Shown here: one piece after another, positions 37,962-48,511 of the stretch
Position numbering within the stretch: the first letter of the stretch is position 1
Layout of the letters: each line of letters starts with the position of its first letter
NCBI GenBank assembly: GCA_020639195.1
Contig: JACKHB010000002.1
Coordinates: 248,001 to 312,000 of the forward strand
Direction: 5' to 3'
DNA length: 64,000 nt
Source of the DNA: Phycisphaeraceae bacterium
GTDB taxonomy: Bacteria; Planctomycetota; Phycisphaerae; Phycisphaerales; UBA1924
Made by a program: the position numbers and the translations under genes
The notes under the pieces: model-generated
Told to the model about the DNA's origin: nothing
What the model saw: only the letters and a program-made list of their open reading frames with translations
Database searches by the model: none

Positions 37962-38315
37962 ATGCTCGGCGAGATCGGCGGCGTGTGGCATAGGGGCCGT
38001 CAATCCCCGCGGAAAGACCTCATCCTCTGCGCCGTCGCCTCGATCGGAGTCGGCCTCATGCTCGGCTTCCTCGCCCGGTGGCTGTTCAGCGGCGCGGTCG
38101 TCGGCGGGCTCCAGGAGATCGAGCGCGAGCGGGACTGGGACGCTTACGGCCGCAGTGGGATCGGATTCCGCTCGCAACTGACGTATGGAGGCTTCGTCGC
38201 GGCGTTCCTCGCGACTTGCTCAGGCCTTCTGGGCCTCACCTGCCTCGCCGCCGCCGCCCTGCATCGCGAGCCGGCACCGCCGGAGCGCACCATCAGCGCT
38301 CGCCGCGACGGCTGA
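37962..38315 (+). CDS. Small two-helix membrane protein, function unknown
   Basis: 117 residues with two membrane segments, LILCAVASIGVGLMLGFLAR (about 20-40) and FVAAFLATCSGLLGLTCLAA (about 78-98). A charged stretch (EIERERDWDAYGRSG) lies between them. The ATG at 37962 is 66 bases from the divergent GTG of the previous gene. It ends directly against the serS stop on the other strand. No family is recognised. Confidence 0.6.
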   Translation: MLGEIGGVWHRGRQSPRKDLILCAVASIGVGLMLGFLARWLFSGAVVGGLQEIERERDWDAYGRSGIGFRSQLTYGGFVAAFLATCSGLLGLTCLAAAALHREPAPPERTISARRDG

Positions 38316-39716
38316 TCAGCCGATCCGCTCCACCCCGCCCATGTGCGCCCGCAGCGCCTCGGGCACCGTCACGCTCCCATCCTCGTTCTGGTACATCTCC
38401 AGCAGCGGGATGAGGATCCGCGGGCTCGCCGCGACCGTGTTGTTCAGCGAGTGGCACACCGTCGTCGCGCCCGTCCCGCCGTCGCCCCCCGGCCGATACC
38501 GCATGTTCAGCCGCCGGCACTGGTAGTCGTACAGCCGGCTCGCCGAGTGCGTCTCGCCGTACGCGCCCGTGGGCGCGCCCTCGCCCACGCGACCCGGCAT
38601 CCAGCTCTCGATGTCCACCATGTCCGCGTTCTTCGCGCCAAGATCCGCCGTGCAGCACTGCAACAGCCGGTACGGCAGCCCCAGCGATTGCAGCAGTTCC
38701 TCGACGAACCCGATCATCTTCGTGTGCCACCCGCGGCTCTCGGCCTCATCCGCCCGGCAGATCACCACCTGCTCCACCTTGTCGAACTGGTGGATCCGGT
38801 ACAGCCCCGCCGTGTCCTTCCCCGCCGCACCCGCCTCGCGTCGGAAGCACGTGCTCACCGTCACGTACGTCCGCGGCAGGCTCTCCTCGGCCAGGATCTC
38901 TCCCTCGTGCAGGCCCATCAGCGAGACCTCGCCCGTCCCGGTCAGGAACAGGTCGTAGCCCCCGCCGCGCTTGGCCTCCTCGATGTGGTACGCCTGGTCC
39001 CTCCCCAGCGGGAAGAACCCGGTGCCGACCATCATCTCCTCGCGCACGATCACGGGAATGACCACGGGCGTGAACCCGTGCCGCTGCACCATGAAGTCCT
39101 GCGCGTACCGCAGCACCGCGTGGTGCAGCCGCGCCCCCATCCCCGTCAGCACGTAATGCCGCGTCCCCCCGAGCTTGACGCCGCGCTCAAAGTCCGCCAG
39201 CCCCAGCCGCTTGACGATCTCCACATGCGAGCGCGGCTCGAACCCGCGATTCTCTCTGAACGACCTCGCCGTATCGAACCCCGGCGGATTCCACCGGCGG
39301 ATCTCGACGTTGTCCTCGGCCGACTCGCCCCGCGGCACATCCGCGTCTGGCGGCAGCGGCACCCGCAGCACCAGCGCGTCCAGCTCCGGCCCGATCGCCG
39401 CGAGCTGCGCCTCGAGCGCATCGACCTGCGTCTTCAGCTCCGCCGGGCGCGCCTTGAGCCCCGCGATCTCGCGCTCCAGCGCCGCCGCCTCATCGCCCTG
39501 CGCGCCCTTGAGCCGGCCGGCCAGCTTGCCGATCTGCGGCCCGATCTCCTTGCTCGCGCGATTCTGCTCGGCGCGCAGGTCCTGCTGCCGCGTCGCCAGC
39601 TCGCGCCGCTTCGCGTCCAGCTCCAGGATGCGGTCGATATCGACGTCGATCTTCTTGAGGCGCGACCCCAGGCGGAATCGCTCCGGATCATCGCGCAACG
39701 CCTTGAGGTCGATCAT
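38316..39716 (-). CDS. serS: Serine--tRNA ligase
   Basis: 466 residues. A long antiparallel coiled-coil arm (about 28-105) contacts the tRNA variable arm. The class II catalytic core shows motif 2 (FRREAGAAGKDTAGLYRIHQF), KVEQVVICRADEAE, the serine-binding LQCCTADLGAKNADMVDIES and motif 3 in the SLNNTVAASPRILIPLLEMYQ region. The ATG at 39716 begins MIDLKALRDDPERFR, the normal SerRS start. It is slightly longer than typical (about 425) because of a long arm. Confidence 0.96.
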   Translation of the reverse strand: MIDLKALRDDPERFRLGSRLKKIDVDIDRILELDAKRRELATRQQDLRAEQNRASKEIGPQIGKLAGRLKGAQGDEAAALEREIAGLKARPAELKTQVDALEAQLAAIGPELDALVLRVPLPPDADVPRGESAEDNVEIRRWNPPGFDTARSFRENRGFEPRSHVEIVKRLGLADFERGVKLGGTRHYVLTGMGARLHHAVLRYAQDFMVQRHGFTPVVIPVIVREEMMVGTGFFPLGRDQAYHIEEAKRGGGYDLFLTGTGEVSLMGLHEGEILAEESLPRTYVTVSTCFRREAGAAGKDTAGLYRIHQFDKVEQVVICRADEAESRGWHTKMIGFVEELLQSLGLPYRLLQCCTADLGAKNADMVDIESWMPGRVGEGAPTGAYGETHSASRLYDYQCRRLNMRYRPGGDGGTGATTVCHSLNNTVAASPRILIPLLEMYQNEDGSVTVPEALRAHMGGVERIG

Positions 39717-39788
39717 GGGACGGGCAGTGTAGACGAGCCCCGGGTTTCCACCGAAGCCCGCCGCCCATGCCTGTACAATCGACCTCGA

Positions 39789-41414
<1,626 letters not shown>

Positions 41415-41415
41415 G

Positions 41416-42099
41416 GTGAAGGCACCGCCGTTCGAAGTCTGGATCGGTTACGTGTTCGATCATCACGTCACCGACACCAAGCGAGCGTGGTACTGGAAAC
41501 GGGACCTCGCTGATCGCGCCCGGCTCGATGCCCGGACCGGGCTCAAGTACGTCACCCGCATGTTCACCAAGCCAGAACCGCTCATCAACAGCTTTAGTCC
41601 CAACCAGATCGGCCAAGGCCTGGAGTTCATTTGCGGGGCCTCGTTCGACGGGTGTCTTGAGACCGCTCGAACGACATCTCTGCCTGCGGAAGATCGAGTC
41701 GCCTTGATCGATTCCATCTTCCCCCTCTACCAACGGCTGTTCCGCCGCATCTGCGATGCTCGGCTTCAACACGTGCAGGAGGTGGACGACCCCGACCCCG
41801 CGCGCAATCGGGCCAATGCCATCTGCTTCATGTTCTGGGACACCGCGCCCATCTGGCCTCGCGAGAACACGACCGACGACCGCCACATCGCGGCGGCGTG
41901 CCTCCGCGTCATGGAGCGGACGCTCACCATCGATCATCTCGCCTGCCGCGAGGGGGCGCTCCACGGCCTCGGACACTTCCAGCGTCTCCGGCCGACCGAG
42001 GTCGAATCCATCATCGATCGATTCCTCGCGGCGAACCCGTGGCTCCACGACGACCTCCGCGCCTACGCGGAATCAGCGCGGAAGGGAGCAGTGCTGTAG
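41416..42099 (+). CDS. Hypothetical protein
   Basis: 227 residues starting with GTG directly after the GspE stop (one base apart), so cotranslation is likely. The sequence opens FEVWIGYVFDHHVTDTKRAW and is mostly helical, with conserved-looking AICFMFWDTAPIWPREN and EGALHGLGHFQRL segments. No signal peptide or membrane helix is present. I do not recognise the family. The aromatic-rich helical pattern suits a HEAT-like or immunity-type protein, but that is a guess. Confidence 0.65.
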   Translation: MKAPPFEVWIGYVFDHHVTDTKRAWYWKRDLADRARLDARTGLKYVTRMFTKPEPLINSFSPNQIGQGLEFICGASFDGCLETARTTSLPAEDRVALIDSIFPLYQRLFRRICDARLQHVQEVDDPDPARNRANAICFMFWDTAPIWPRENTTDDRHIAAACLRVMERTLTIDHLACREGALHGLGHFQRLRPTEVESIIDRFLAANPWLHDDLRAYAESARKGAVL

Positions 42100-42392
42100 C
42101 ACGATGCCGCCGCTCCTGAGCTCGGAGGGCTCGCCGCCAAGAGCCGGGGGGCCGCAGCCTCCCGAAACCCTGCGCCCGATCAGCCTCCCCTCCGCCGGCG
42201 GGCGGGGCTACCCCCGCTCCACCGCTCCGTTCCTACCGCAGGGTGGGCGGGAGCCCGTCGGCCCAACCCGGCCCATGGCCGCCTCTCACGTGCCCGGAAC
42301 CCAGGGACCGCCGTCCTCAGGTCTCGTCAGCCGAACGCCGCCGAGTCGCTCCAATTACCCAAAATAATATAGATAAAACTCCTTTCAGATAC
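42100..42392 (+). other. Gene-free spacer
   Basis: Mostly GC-rich with short self-complementary stretches after the preceding stop. Composition changes abruptly to A+T-rich near 42360, leading into the promoter of the next gene. No open frame here has protein-like features. Confidence 0.6.
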
Positions 42393-42421
42393 TTGACAAT
42401 CATTTGTCTATTCGGTATATT
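42393..42421 (+). promoter_or_regulatory. Near-consensus sigma-70 promoter with overlapping inverted repeat
   Basis: TTGACA at 42393-42398 and TATATT at 42416-42421 are 17 bases apart, matching the sigma-70 consensus at 11 of 12 positions within an A+T-rich island. GACAA (42395-42399) and TTGTC (42404-42408) form an inverted repeat over the -35 box, and TTGTC recurs at 42420-42424. The ATG of the next gene is at 42430, so the transcript would be almost leaderless. The repeats suggest a repressor site. Confidence 0.7.
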
Positions 42422-42429
42422 GTCGGTCT

Positions 42430-42840
42430 ATGGCCTCGGCCTCTTCCCAACCTCCCGCCCTCATCGAGGCCTTCCTCGACCCCTCGCTCCCCTCCCTCGC
42501 GGCGGTCGCCCAACACCTCAACCTCCCCCTCCCCGATCTGCTCGCACAACTCCTCGACCCCGCCACCCAGACCCTCCTCCGCACCGTCGAGGCCCTCGAA
42601 TCCCTCCGCGCCCGCTCCCTCGCGGCGGAGTCCGCCCGCCTCGCACTCAACGCCCTCGCCAACGTCCTTAAGACCACGACCGACCCCGAAGAGGCCCGCC
42701 TCGCAGCCACCGCCATCCTCCGCGCCCTCGACGGCCCCACACGTCCACGCGCGGCGCTGCGCTCGGCTTCCCACGCCAATGCGAGTCGACGCGGCCCGGT
42801 TCCCTCCCCTCACCAAACCGACGGACCGATTCCCGGCGCC
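42430..42840 (+). CDS. Small helical protein, 3' end undefined (paralogue of 24037)
   Basis: The first 100 residues look like a compact helical, perhaps HTH-containing protein: LPSLAAVAQHLNLPLPDLLA, then TVEALESLRARSLAAESARL and TDPEEARLAATAILRALDGP. The helix around EALxxLRAR and the EEARxAAT end align with the product at 24037. Downstream of about 42790 the sequence no longer looks coding, and this frame stays open antisense to typA as far as 44391, so the end given is nominal. A 3' frameshift or loss of the original stop is possible. Expression from the strong promoter just upstream seems likely. Confidence 0.5.
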
Positions 42841-43214
42841 GATGACTCACGCTCTGACACCTGCCCGCCGCGACACAGCCGGGTGGTCAGCGCTTGTCTC
42901 ACTTCCCTAGCAACCGGCGACTCGTCCGACGTCGCGCTGGACCCTGGTCATGCCCAGACTCGTCGCTTCGCAGACAGGATGGCACGAGACGTGACGAGTG
43001 GATCCCAGCGGACGGACGTAGCCCGACACGCGCGCCCGCCGGCGTGCCCCGCCGAATCGAACCACTCCACACGGAATCACGCCGTACCCGCGCCCCGCCG
43101 TGGGCAGACCGGCGCGCCCCCGGTGCGCGCGCGACCTCCGCCCTCGGGCATCTCCGAACACGCCCAGGCGCGAGGCCATGCCCCGACGATGCCGGGCAGG
43201 CCGCCGATCGCGCG
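42841..43214. other. Spacer between helical protein and typA, nothing recognised
   Basis: About 370 bases of GC-rich sequence without convincing coding, RNA or repeat features. A GGTTCGATTC-like string on the minus strand around 43055 was examined as a tRNA T-arm and dismissed because its stem does not pair. Confidence 0.5.
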
Positions 43215-45098
43215 CTATTCCCTGTCCTTGGCCAACCGCTCCGCGCGTCGCCGCGCACCCTCATCCAGGATGCGCTTCCTGATGCGGAACGTCAGCGGCG
43301 TGATCTCCACCAGCTCGTCGTCCTCGATGTACTCCAGCGCCTGCTCGAGCGACATCTCCCGCGGCGGCTTGAGCGTGACCGTCTGCTCCTTGTTCGCCGA
43401 GCGGATGTTGGTCAACTGCTTGAGTCGCGCGATGTTGATCGGCAGGTCGTTGTCGCGATTGTGCTCCCCCACCACCTGCCCCGCGTACACCTTGTCCCCG
43501 GGCTTGACGAACAGCATGCCGCGATCGGCCACCAGTTCCACCGCGTACGCCGTCACCTGCCCCGATTCGGTCGCGATCATGACGCCGTTGATGCGCGTCA
43601 GGCGCTCGCCCGACACCGGCTCGAACCGCTCGAAGCGGTGGTGCATGATCGCCTCGCCCTGGGTCGCCGTGAGCATCCGCCCACGAAGGCCGATCAGCGC
43701 CCGGCTGGTGATCTCGAACACCAGGTGCGACGAGTCGCTGCCGCGCGGCTCCATCTTCTTGAGCTCGCCCTTGCGCTGCCCCACCAGCTCCATCACGGCG
43801 CCCACCGACGCGTTGGGGCAGTCGACCACGAGCGTCTCGACGGGCTCGCACAACGTGCCGTCGATCTCGCGCAGGATCACCCGAGGCCGGCCCACCGCCA
43901 GCTCGAACCCCTCGCGCCGCATCGTCTCGACCAGGATGCCCAGGTGCAGGATGCCGCGCCCGGAAACCGTGAACTCATCGCCCGACTGCCCCGGCGTGAC
44001 CCGCAAGGCGACGTTCTTCTCCAGCTCCTTGTCGAGCCGGTCGCGGATCTGGCGGCTGGTGACGAACTTGCCGTCCTGCCCCGCCGTCGGCGCATCGTTG
44101 ACGCGAAACGCCATCGAGATCGTGGGCTCGTCCACGCGCACCGTCGGAAGCGCCACCGGGCTCTCCCGGTCCGCGATGGTGTCCCCGATGTCCACGCCCT
44201 CGATGCCCTCGACCGCGCACAGGTCCCCCGCGGCGACCTCCTGCGTCTCCTCGCGCGACAGCCCGACGAATCGCAGCAGCTTGCCGACGCGCACCGGACG
44301 CTGCGACCCATCGCGCTTGATCAGCACGCACCGCTCGCCGTTGTGGATCGTTCCCTGGAACACCCGCCCGATGCCGATGCGCCCCACGTAGTCGCTGTAG
44401 TCCAGCGTGGTGACCAGCAGTTGCAGCGGCGCCTCGGGATCGACCGTCCCGAGCGCCTCGGGCGACGGCACCTCGCGAACGATCCGTTCGAACAGCGGGC
44501 GCAGGGTCTGCGACGGGTCGTCGAGGTCCTCGGTCGCCCAGCCGGCCCGCGCCGAGGCATAGATCACCGGAAAGTCCAGCGCGTGGTCGTCGGCGCCGAG
44601 TTCCACCAGCAGATCGAACATCTCGTCAACCACTGCGTCGGGGCGGCCGTCGGGCCGATCGCACTTGTTCACGACCACCACCGGACGCAGCCCCGCCTCG
44701 AGCGCCTTGGAGAGCACGAACTTGGTCTGCGGCATCGGTCCATCGAACGAATCCACCACCACCAGGCAGCCGTCGGCCAGGCGCAGCACCCGCTCGACCT
44801 CGCCGCCGAAGTCGGCATGGCCCGGCGTATCGATCAGGTTGATCCGGTACTCGTTGCCGTCCTGCGCGAGGTATCGCACGGCACAGTTCTTGGACAGGAT
44901 AGTGATCCCGCGCTCCCGCTCCAGCGGATTGGAGTCCATGATCAGGTTCAGCCGTCCACCGACGAGCTTGTCCAGCTCTCCCTCGCGGAAGTTCCCGGAC
45001 TGCTTGAGCAACTGATCGACGAGGGTGGTCTTGCCGTGGTCCACGTGCGCGATGATGGCGACGTTGCGGATCAAGCTGGCCTGGGCGACAGCGCTCAT
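43215..45098 (-). CDS. typA: Ribosome-associated translational GTPase TypA/BipA
   Basis: 627 residues. The translation GTPase domain has G1 AHVDHGKTTLVDQLL, switch-region RERGITILSKN, G3 DTPGHADFGGEVERVL and G4 NKCDRPDGRPD. Domains II, III and V follow, then the BipA-specific C-terminal region (RGRMLTATQGEAIMHH, LKQLTNIRSANKEQTV, ALEYIEDDELVEITPL). It helps 50S assembly and stress or cold adaptation. Length is slightly above the usual 607. The MSAVAQASLIRNVAII start at 45098 is standard, although no clear Shine-Dalgarno is seen. Confidence 0.95.
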   Translation of the reverse strand: MSAVAQASLIRNVAIIAHVDHGKTTLVDQLLKQSGNFREGELDKLVGGRLNLIMDSNPLERERGITILSKNCAVRYLAQDGNEYRINLIDTPGHADFGGEVERVLRLADGCLVVVDSFDGPMPQTKFVLSKALEAGLRPVVVVNKCDRPDGRPDAVVDEMFDLLVELGADDHALDFPVIYASARAGWATEDLDDPSQTLRPLFERIVREVPSPEALGTVDPEAPLQLLVTTLDYSDYVGRIGIGRVFQGTIHNGERCVLIKRDGSQRPVRVGKLLRFVGLSREETQEVAAGDLCAVEGIEGVDIGDTIADRESPVALPTVRVDEPTISMAFRVNDAPTAGQDGKFVTSRQIRDRLDKELEKNVALRVTPGQSGDEFTVSGRGILHLGILVETMRREGFELAVGRPRVILREIDGTLCEPVETLVVDCPNASVGAVMELVGQRKGELKKMEPRGSDSSHLVFEITSRALIGLRGRMLTATQGEAIMHHRFERFEPVSGERLTRINGVMIATESGQVTAYAVELVADRGMLFVKPGDKVYAGQVVGEHNRDNDLPINIARLKQLTNIRSANKEQTVTLKPPREMSLEQALEYIEDDELVEITPLTFRIRKRILDEGARRRAERLAKDRE

Positions 45099-45378
45099 GG
45101 CGGGGGGCTCGCGGGAATGGGGGTGGGTGGCTCGGGAGGGAGGCGAACGGCCGGATCATAGCTCGCGCCGCGGGGCGCACGCGTCCGGATAGGCCCGCCC
45201 GCGCACCCGAGAACCGTCGAATTCGTCACAAGCGGCCCCGGTTTGGTTGCCGCGATGCGCATTGCGCTTGAACGATCCACGCCATCGGGCAAGATGGTGT
45301 GAGGGCGACGCGAGGCTCGGCCGCACGCCGCCGGGGAGAGACAAGGCCCGTTTGGGCAACAGAAGAGGGAGACAGGGC

Positions 45379-46128
45379 ATGCGCCGGAACCTTCTGGCGG
45401 GCGCGATCGCCGCGCCCATGATGCTGTGTGCGCCGCTGGCAGGCGCCGAGGTCGTCGAGATCTTCCAGGACAACTTCCAGAGCGCCCGCCTCAAGTCCCA
45501 GTGGTCCAGCAACACGCCCCACGAGACCGAAGGGCCCGCCGCGTTCACCTGGTTCGCCGGCCGACTCAACAACAACACGATCCACCTGACGCTCCCGGCC
45601 GTGCCCCCTCCCGGCGGCCGCGACGACGGCTACGACGACGGCGGAGACGATGGAAGCGGCGGTGACGGCGACGGTGGAGGTGGCGGCGGTGGAGGAGACT
45701 TCGACCTCTACGTCCGGTACTTCGTCTCCTTCGACCTGTACATCATCGACTCGTGGGACGGGGACCGGACGACCAACGGCCCGGACCGCTTCGAGGTGCT
45801 CGCCAACGGCGGCACGATCTTCAGCGAGACGTTCGCCAACCAGCACGACGAGCAGTCGTACCCCGGGCGACCCGACGTCGGGCCCGTGCACCTCGGATAC
45901 AACGGCGGCGCCAAGGACTCGATCTACCGGCAGATCCGGCGCGAGTTCACGATCCCCGAGAGCGACCCGCAGCTCCGCCTGTCGTTCCGGGCGGTCGGCC
46001 TGCAGAGCCTCAACGACGAGTCGTGGGGTATCGACAACGTGCACGTCGGCTACGAGATCGTGCCCGCGCCCGGCGCGGGGGCGGTGCTTGGGCTCGGCCT
46101 GCTCGGGCTGAGCCGTCGCCGGCGGTAG
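45379..46128 (+). CDS. PEP-CTERM-like exported protein
   Basis: 249 residues. A signal peptide (MRRNLLAGAIAAPMMLCAPL, cleaved near AGA-E) is followed by a beta-rich domain like those of carbohydrate-binding extracellular proteins (FQDNFQSARLKSQWSSNTPH; DSWDGDRTTNGPDRFEVLAN). An Asp/Gly-rich low-complexity insert lies around residues 80-112. The C-terminus EIVPAPGAGAVLGLGLLGLS plus RRRR is a PEP-CTERM-type sorting signal as used in Phycisphaerae. GAGGGAG lies upstream of ATG 45379. Probably anchored in or released to the cell envelope by an exosortase not visible here. Confidence 0.8.
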   Translation: MRRNLLAGAIAAPMMLCAPLAGAEVVEIFQDNFQSARLKSQWSSNTPHETEGPAAFTWFAGRLNNNTIHLTLPAVPPPGGRDDGYDDGGDDGSGGDGDGGGGGGGGDFDLYVRYFVSFDLYIIDSWDGDRTTNGPDRFEVLANGGTIFSETFANQHDEQSYPGRPDVGPVHLGYNGGAKDSIYRQIRREFTIPESDPQLRLSFRAVGLQSLNDESWGIDNVHVGYEIVPAPGAGAVLGLGLLGLSRRRR

Positions 46129-47679
46129 TCAGCGGGAAAACGACAGACGGAACTCGCCGCGAACGCCGCCATCGGGCTCCCACCAGGCGGACCATCGAAT
46201 GGTGTCGAGGCGCGCGAGCACGGCCAGGGGCATGAGGGCCGATCGGACCGAGGTGGGCAGATTCGCGGCAAGGCCCAGAAGGCGCTGAGGCCGGGCCACT
46301 CCAGAACAGAGCGATGCCCGATCGACGGGTGCCGAGCCGGCGGCCAGGGCGTCGGCCACCTGCCCGATTCGCTCGCTGGATGTCTGCAACCCGGGGCCTG
46401 ACCGGACCACCACGTCCACGAGCCACCATCCGGGGTCACCGGTCTCGGCGGCGTCGGTGCGGACACATGCCCACGAGACTCCGGCGACGCCCTGTCGAGT
46501 GAACTGCACGTCTCGCACGGCGCCGGGGAAGAGTCCGCCGAAATTCGCCGTGTCGCCGCTCCCGCCGAGACCCGTCACGAGGCGCTGGGCGGCGCGGTCG
46601 GCCTCGGGGGCGAATCGATCGATCGAATCGACCTCTCGCCCGAGCGTCGCGCGGAGCGGCGCGCGATCGAGTGGCCCCTCGCCGATGGAGACCGCCAGAA
46701 CGCGACGCTGCCCCTGGCCGCCGGACGGCTCGTCCATCGCGGCGCGGGCCTGCGCGATCGGCTCTGGCATCATGGACCAGACGATGCCCGGCAGCATCGG
46801 CGGCACACCCTCGAGCGCGAGGGCCGTGTCCTGACCCAGCGACCTCCACGTCGCGCACGTGCGGCGCGAGTACTCGCCGGCGTGCAGGCCCCAGCGCGTG
46901 GCGAGCGACGCGTCGGTGCGGATCGAGACGGTCCATTCGTCGCCGCTGGGCGTCGCCCAGAGGATCAGCGGGCCCGCCGCGACGTCGGGACGGATGACGG
47001 CCATGGCCGTGCCGGTCGCGTCCTGGGCAAGGGCGGTGAACCCGGCCTGCTCTCGGTATGAGCCCTTGAGTCCTTCGCCGGCGAGCAGCGGCACGAGACG
47101 CTCGAGCAGGTCGCGCGAGTGCGTCGGGGCCAGGGCCATGACGGCGCGATCGTTTCGCTCGGCGATCCACTGCCCGCTGGACACGGCGAGTTCGAACGCG
47201 CCGCGTTCGAGGCTCAAGATGCGCACGCCGCGCTTGATCTGGCGGGGCGAGGCCCTCAGGCGCGAGCGAACCAGGCCCTCGGTCTGCTTCGAGACGCGCG
47301 CGATGACGACCCAGCGCGGCTGCTCCGTTTGAAACCCCTCGACCAGCAGCGCGACGCGATCGCCGATGAGTTCATCGAACGCGCGGCCTGGCTCGAGCCG
47401 CAGAATCTCGGCGAGTTCGGCCCACGCGCGCGTCAGGCCGCCGTCGGCGTCGAATATCTGCCACGCCTGGAGCATGGCCCGTCCGGCGGGCGTGGTCCGC
47501 TGGTCGGCGAGGTTCGCGGCGACCAGCGCCAACTCGACGGATGAGGGGAACGCCGCGGCGATTTCGGCCGGGTCGTCCGGGCGCGGGCGGTCCGGCGCCG
47601 CGGGTGCGGCGACGGAGCAAATCGCGGCCAGTGCGATGGCGATCAGGCGCAACGGCACACCGGTCCGGTCAGGGCACAT
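46129..47679 (-). CDS. Exported protein of unknown function, third gene of sigma cluster
   Basis: 516 residues. Signal peptide VPLRLIAIALAAICSVAAPA is followed by a mixed alpha/beta chain without a recognised motif (SSVELALVAANLADQRTTPA; DRVALLVEGFQTEQPRWVVI). It starts at the ATG 47679, overlapping the end of the anti-sigma-like gene by 11 bases, so it belongs to the same operon. It may be the envelope sensor or target of the sigma system; that is inferred from position only. It ends directly against the PEP-CTERM-like gene. Confidence 0.65.
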   Translation of the reverse strand: MCPDRTGVPLRLIAIALAAICSVAAPAAPDRPRPDDPAEIAAAFPSSVELALVAANLADQRTTPAGRAMLQAWQIFDADGGLTRAWAELAEILRLEPGRAFDELIGDRVALLVEGFQTEQPRWVVIARVSKQTEGLVRSRLRASPRQIKRGVRILSLERGAFELAVSSGQWIAERNDRAVMALAPTHSRDLLERLVPLLAGEGLKGSYREQAGFTALAQDATGTAMAVIRPDVAAGPLILWATPSGDEWTVSIRTDASLATRWGLHAGEYSRRTCATWRSLGQDTALALEGVPPMLPGIVWSMMPEPIAQARAAMDEPSGGQGQRRVLAVSIGEGPLDRAPLRATLGREVDSIDRFAPEADRAAQRLVTGLGGSGDTANFGGLFPGAVRDVQFTRQGVAGVSWACVRTDAAETGDPGWWLVDVVVRSGPGLQTSSERIGQVADALAAGSAPVDRASLCSGVARPQRLLGLAANLPTSVRSALMPLAVLARLDTIRWSAWWEPDGGVRGEFRLSFSR

Positions 47680-48511
47680 CGCCCTGCCGGGCGTCGAAAC
47701 GCTCAAAGCGGATGCGCCGGACCGCGGGCGTCTGGACGTTGGGCGCGCCGCCGAGGCTATCGGGCAGCACCATCATCGAGAGCGCGGCGCGGGACGGGGC
47801 GGTGCCGATGACGCCGGCCTCGACAGAGGCGACGCCCAAGGGTGTAAAGAGCTTCATCGATTCCGCGCTGGCGTCGTCGATGACCACCACCGAAGCGACA
47901 AAGCCCGAGCCGGCCCCGGGAGAGACCGCGCGAGCGGTGTCGATCTCGAAGGTGTACTGGCGATCGAACGCGGGCTCGCCGAGTCGGGCAAAGTCCCGCG
48001 GCGCATTGGCACGAACCGCGCGGGCCTCGGCGATTTCCTGTTGCGGCGCGCGCATCTGCACCAGCACCGTCATGTCCTGGAGTCCCTCGTTGAGGCGGGA
48101 CTGCCCGGCGCGGACCACGTCGCCAAGGGGCGCGGGCTGCGCGGCCTCGAGCGTGAGATCCGGGCGCTCGCGCTGCAGCACGGCGATGGCGCCCAGGCCC
48201 GCCAGCACGGCGAGCAGGGTGGCGAGCCGACCCGCGCCGACCGCACGCCGCAGGCCCCGGGGCAGGAACCGTCGCCTGCGCTGGACGCGAGAGAGGACCG
48301 CGAGCGTCAGGTCGGGCGCCGACTCTTCGAAGCGCATCGCATCGAGCATGGCCCGGGTGCGCAGGAGTTCCCTGGCGGCGTCCGGATCGAGCCCGCGCAG
48401 GGCAGACTCGCGGGACGACGCGTCGATTCCATGGATGGAATCGAGCAGCGAGTCGACCCCGCGGTCCTCGAAATCGTCGTGTTCGAAGTGGTCCCCCGCA
48501 CGGATCGTCAC
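47669..48511 (-). CDS. Single-pass membrane protein coupled to sigma factor (candidate anti-sigma)
   Basis: 280 residues. A cytoplasmic acidic-helical part (residues 1-92) with RELLRTRAMLDAMRFEESAP leads to one membrane helix LATLLAVLAGLGAIAVL, and the periplasmic portion is about 165 residues. It has no cysteine zinc motif. GTG 48511 overlaps the sigma-factor stop (GTGA). The layout, sigma then membrane protein then exported protein, parallels the cluster at 19-21 kb without obvious sequence similarity. The anti-sigma role is inference. Confidence 0.65.
   Translation of the reverse strand: MTIRAGDHFEHDDFEDRGVDSLLDSIHGIDASSRESALRGLDPDAARELLRTRAMLDAMRFEESAPDLTLAVLSRVQRRRRFLPRGLRRAVGAGRLATLLAVLAGLGAIAVLQRERPDLTLEAAQPAPLGDVVRAGQSRLNEGLQDMTVLVQMRAPQQEIAEARAVRANAPRDFARLGEPAFDRQYTFEIDTARAVSPGAGSGFVASVVVIDDASAESMKLFTPLGVASVEAGVIGTAPSRAALSMMVLPDSLGGAPNVQTPAVRRIRFERFDARQGDVP

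Noticed and set aside
43040..43080. GGTTCGATTC-like string on the minus strand as a possible tRNA T-arm
   Set aside because: The flanking five-base stem does not pair and no acceptor or anticodon stem was found.
42894..45161. A 755-codon open frame on the strand opposite typA
   Set aside because: Mirror image of the conserved typA gene, with no recognised domain.
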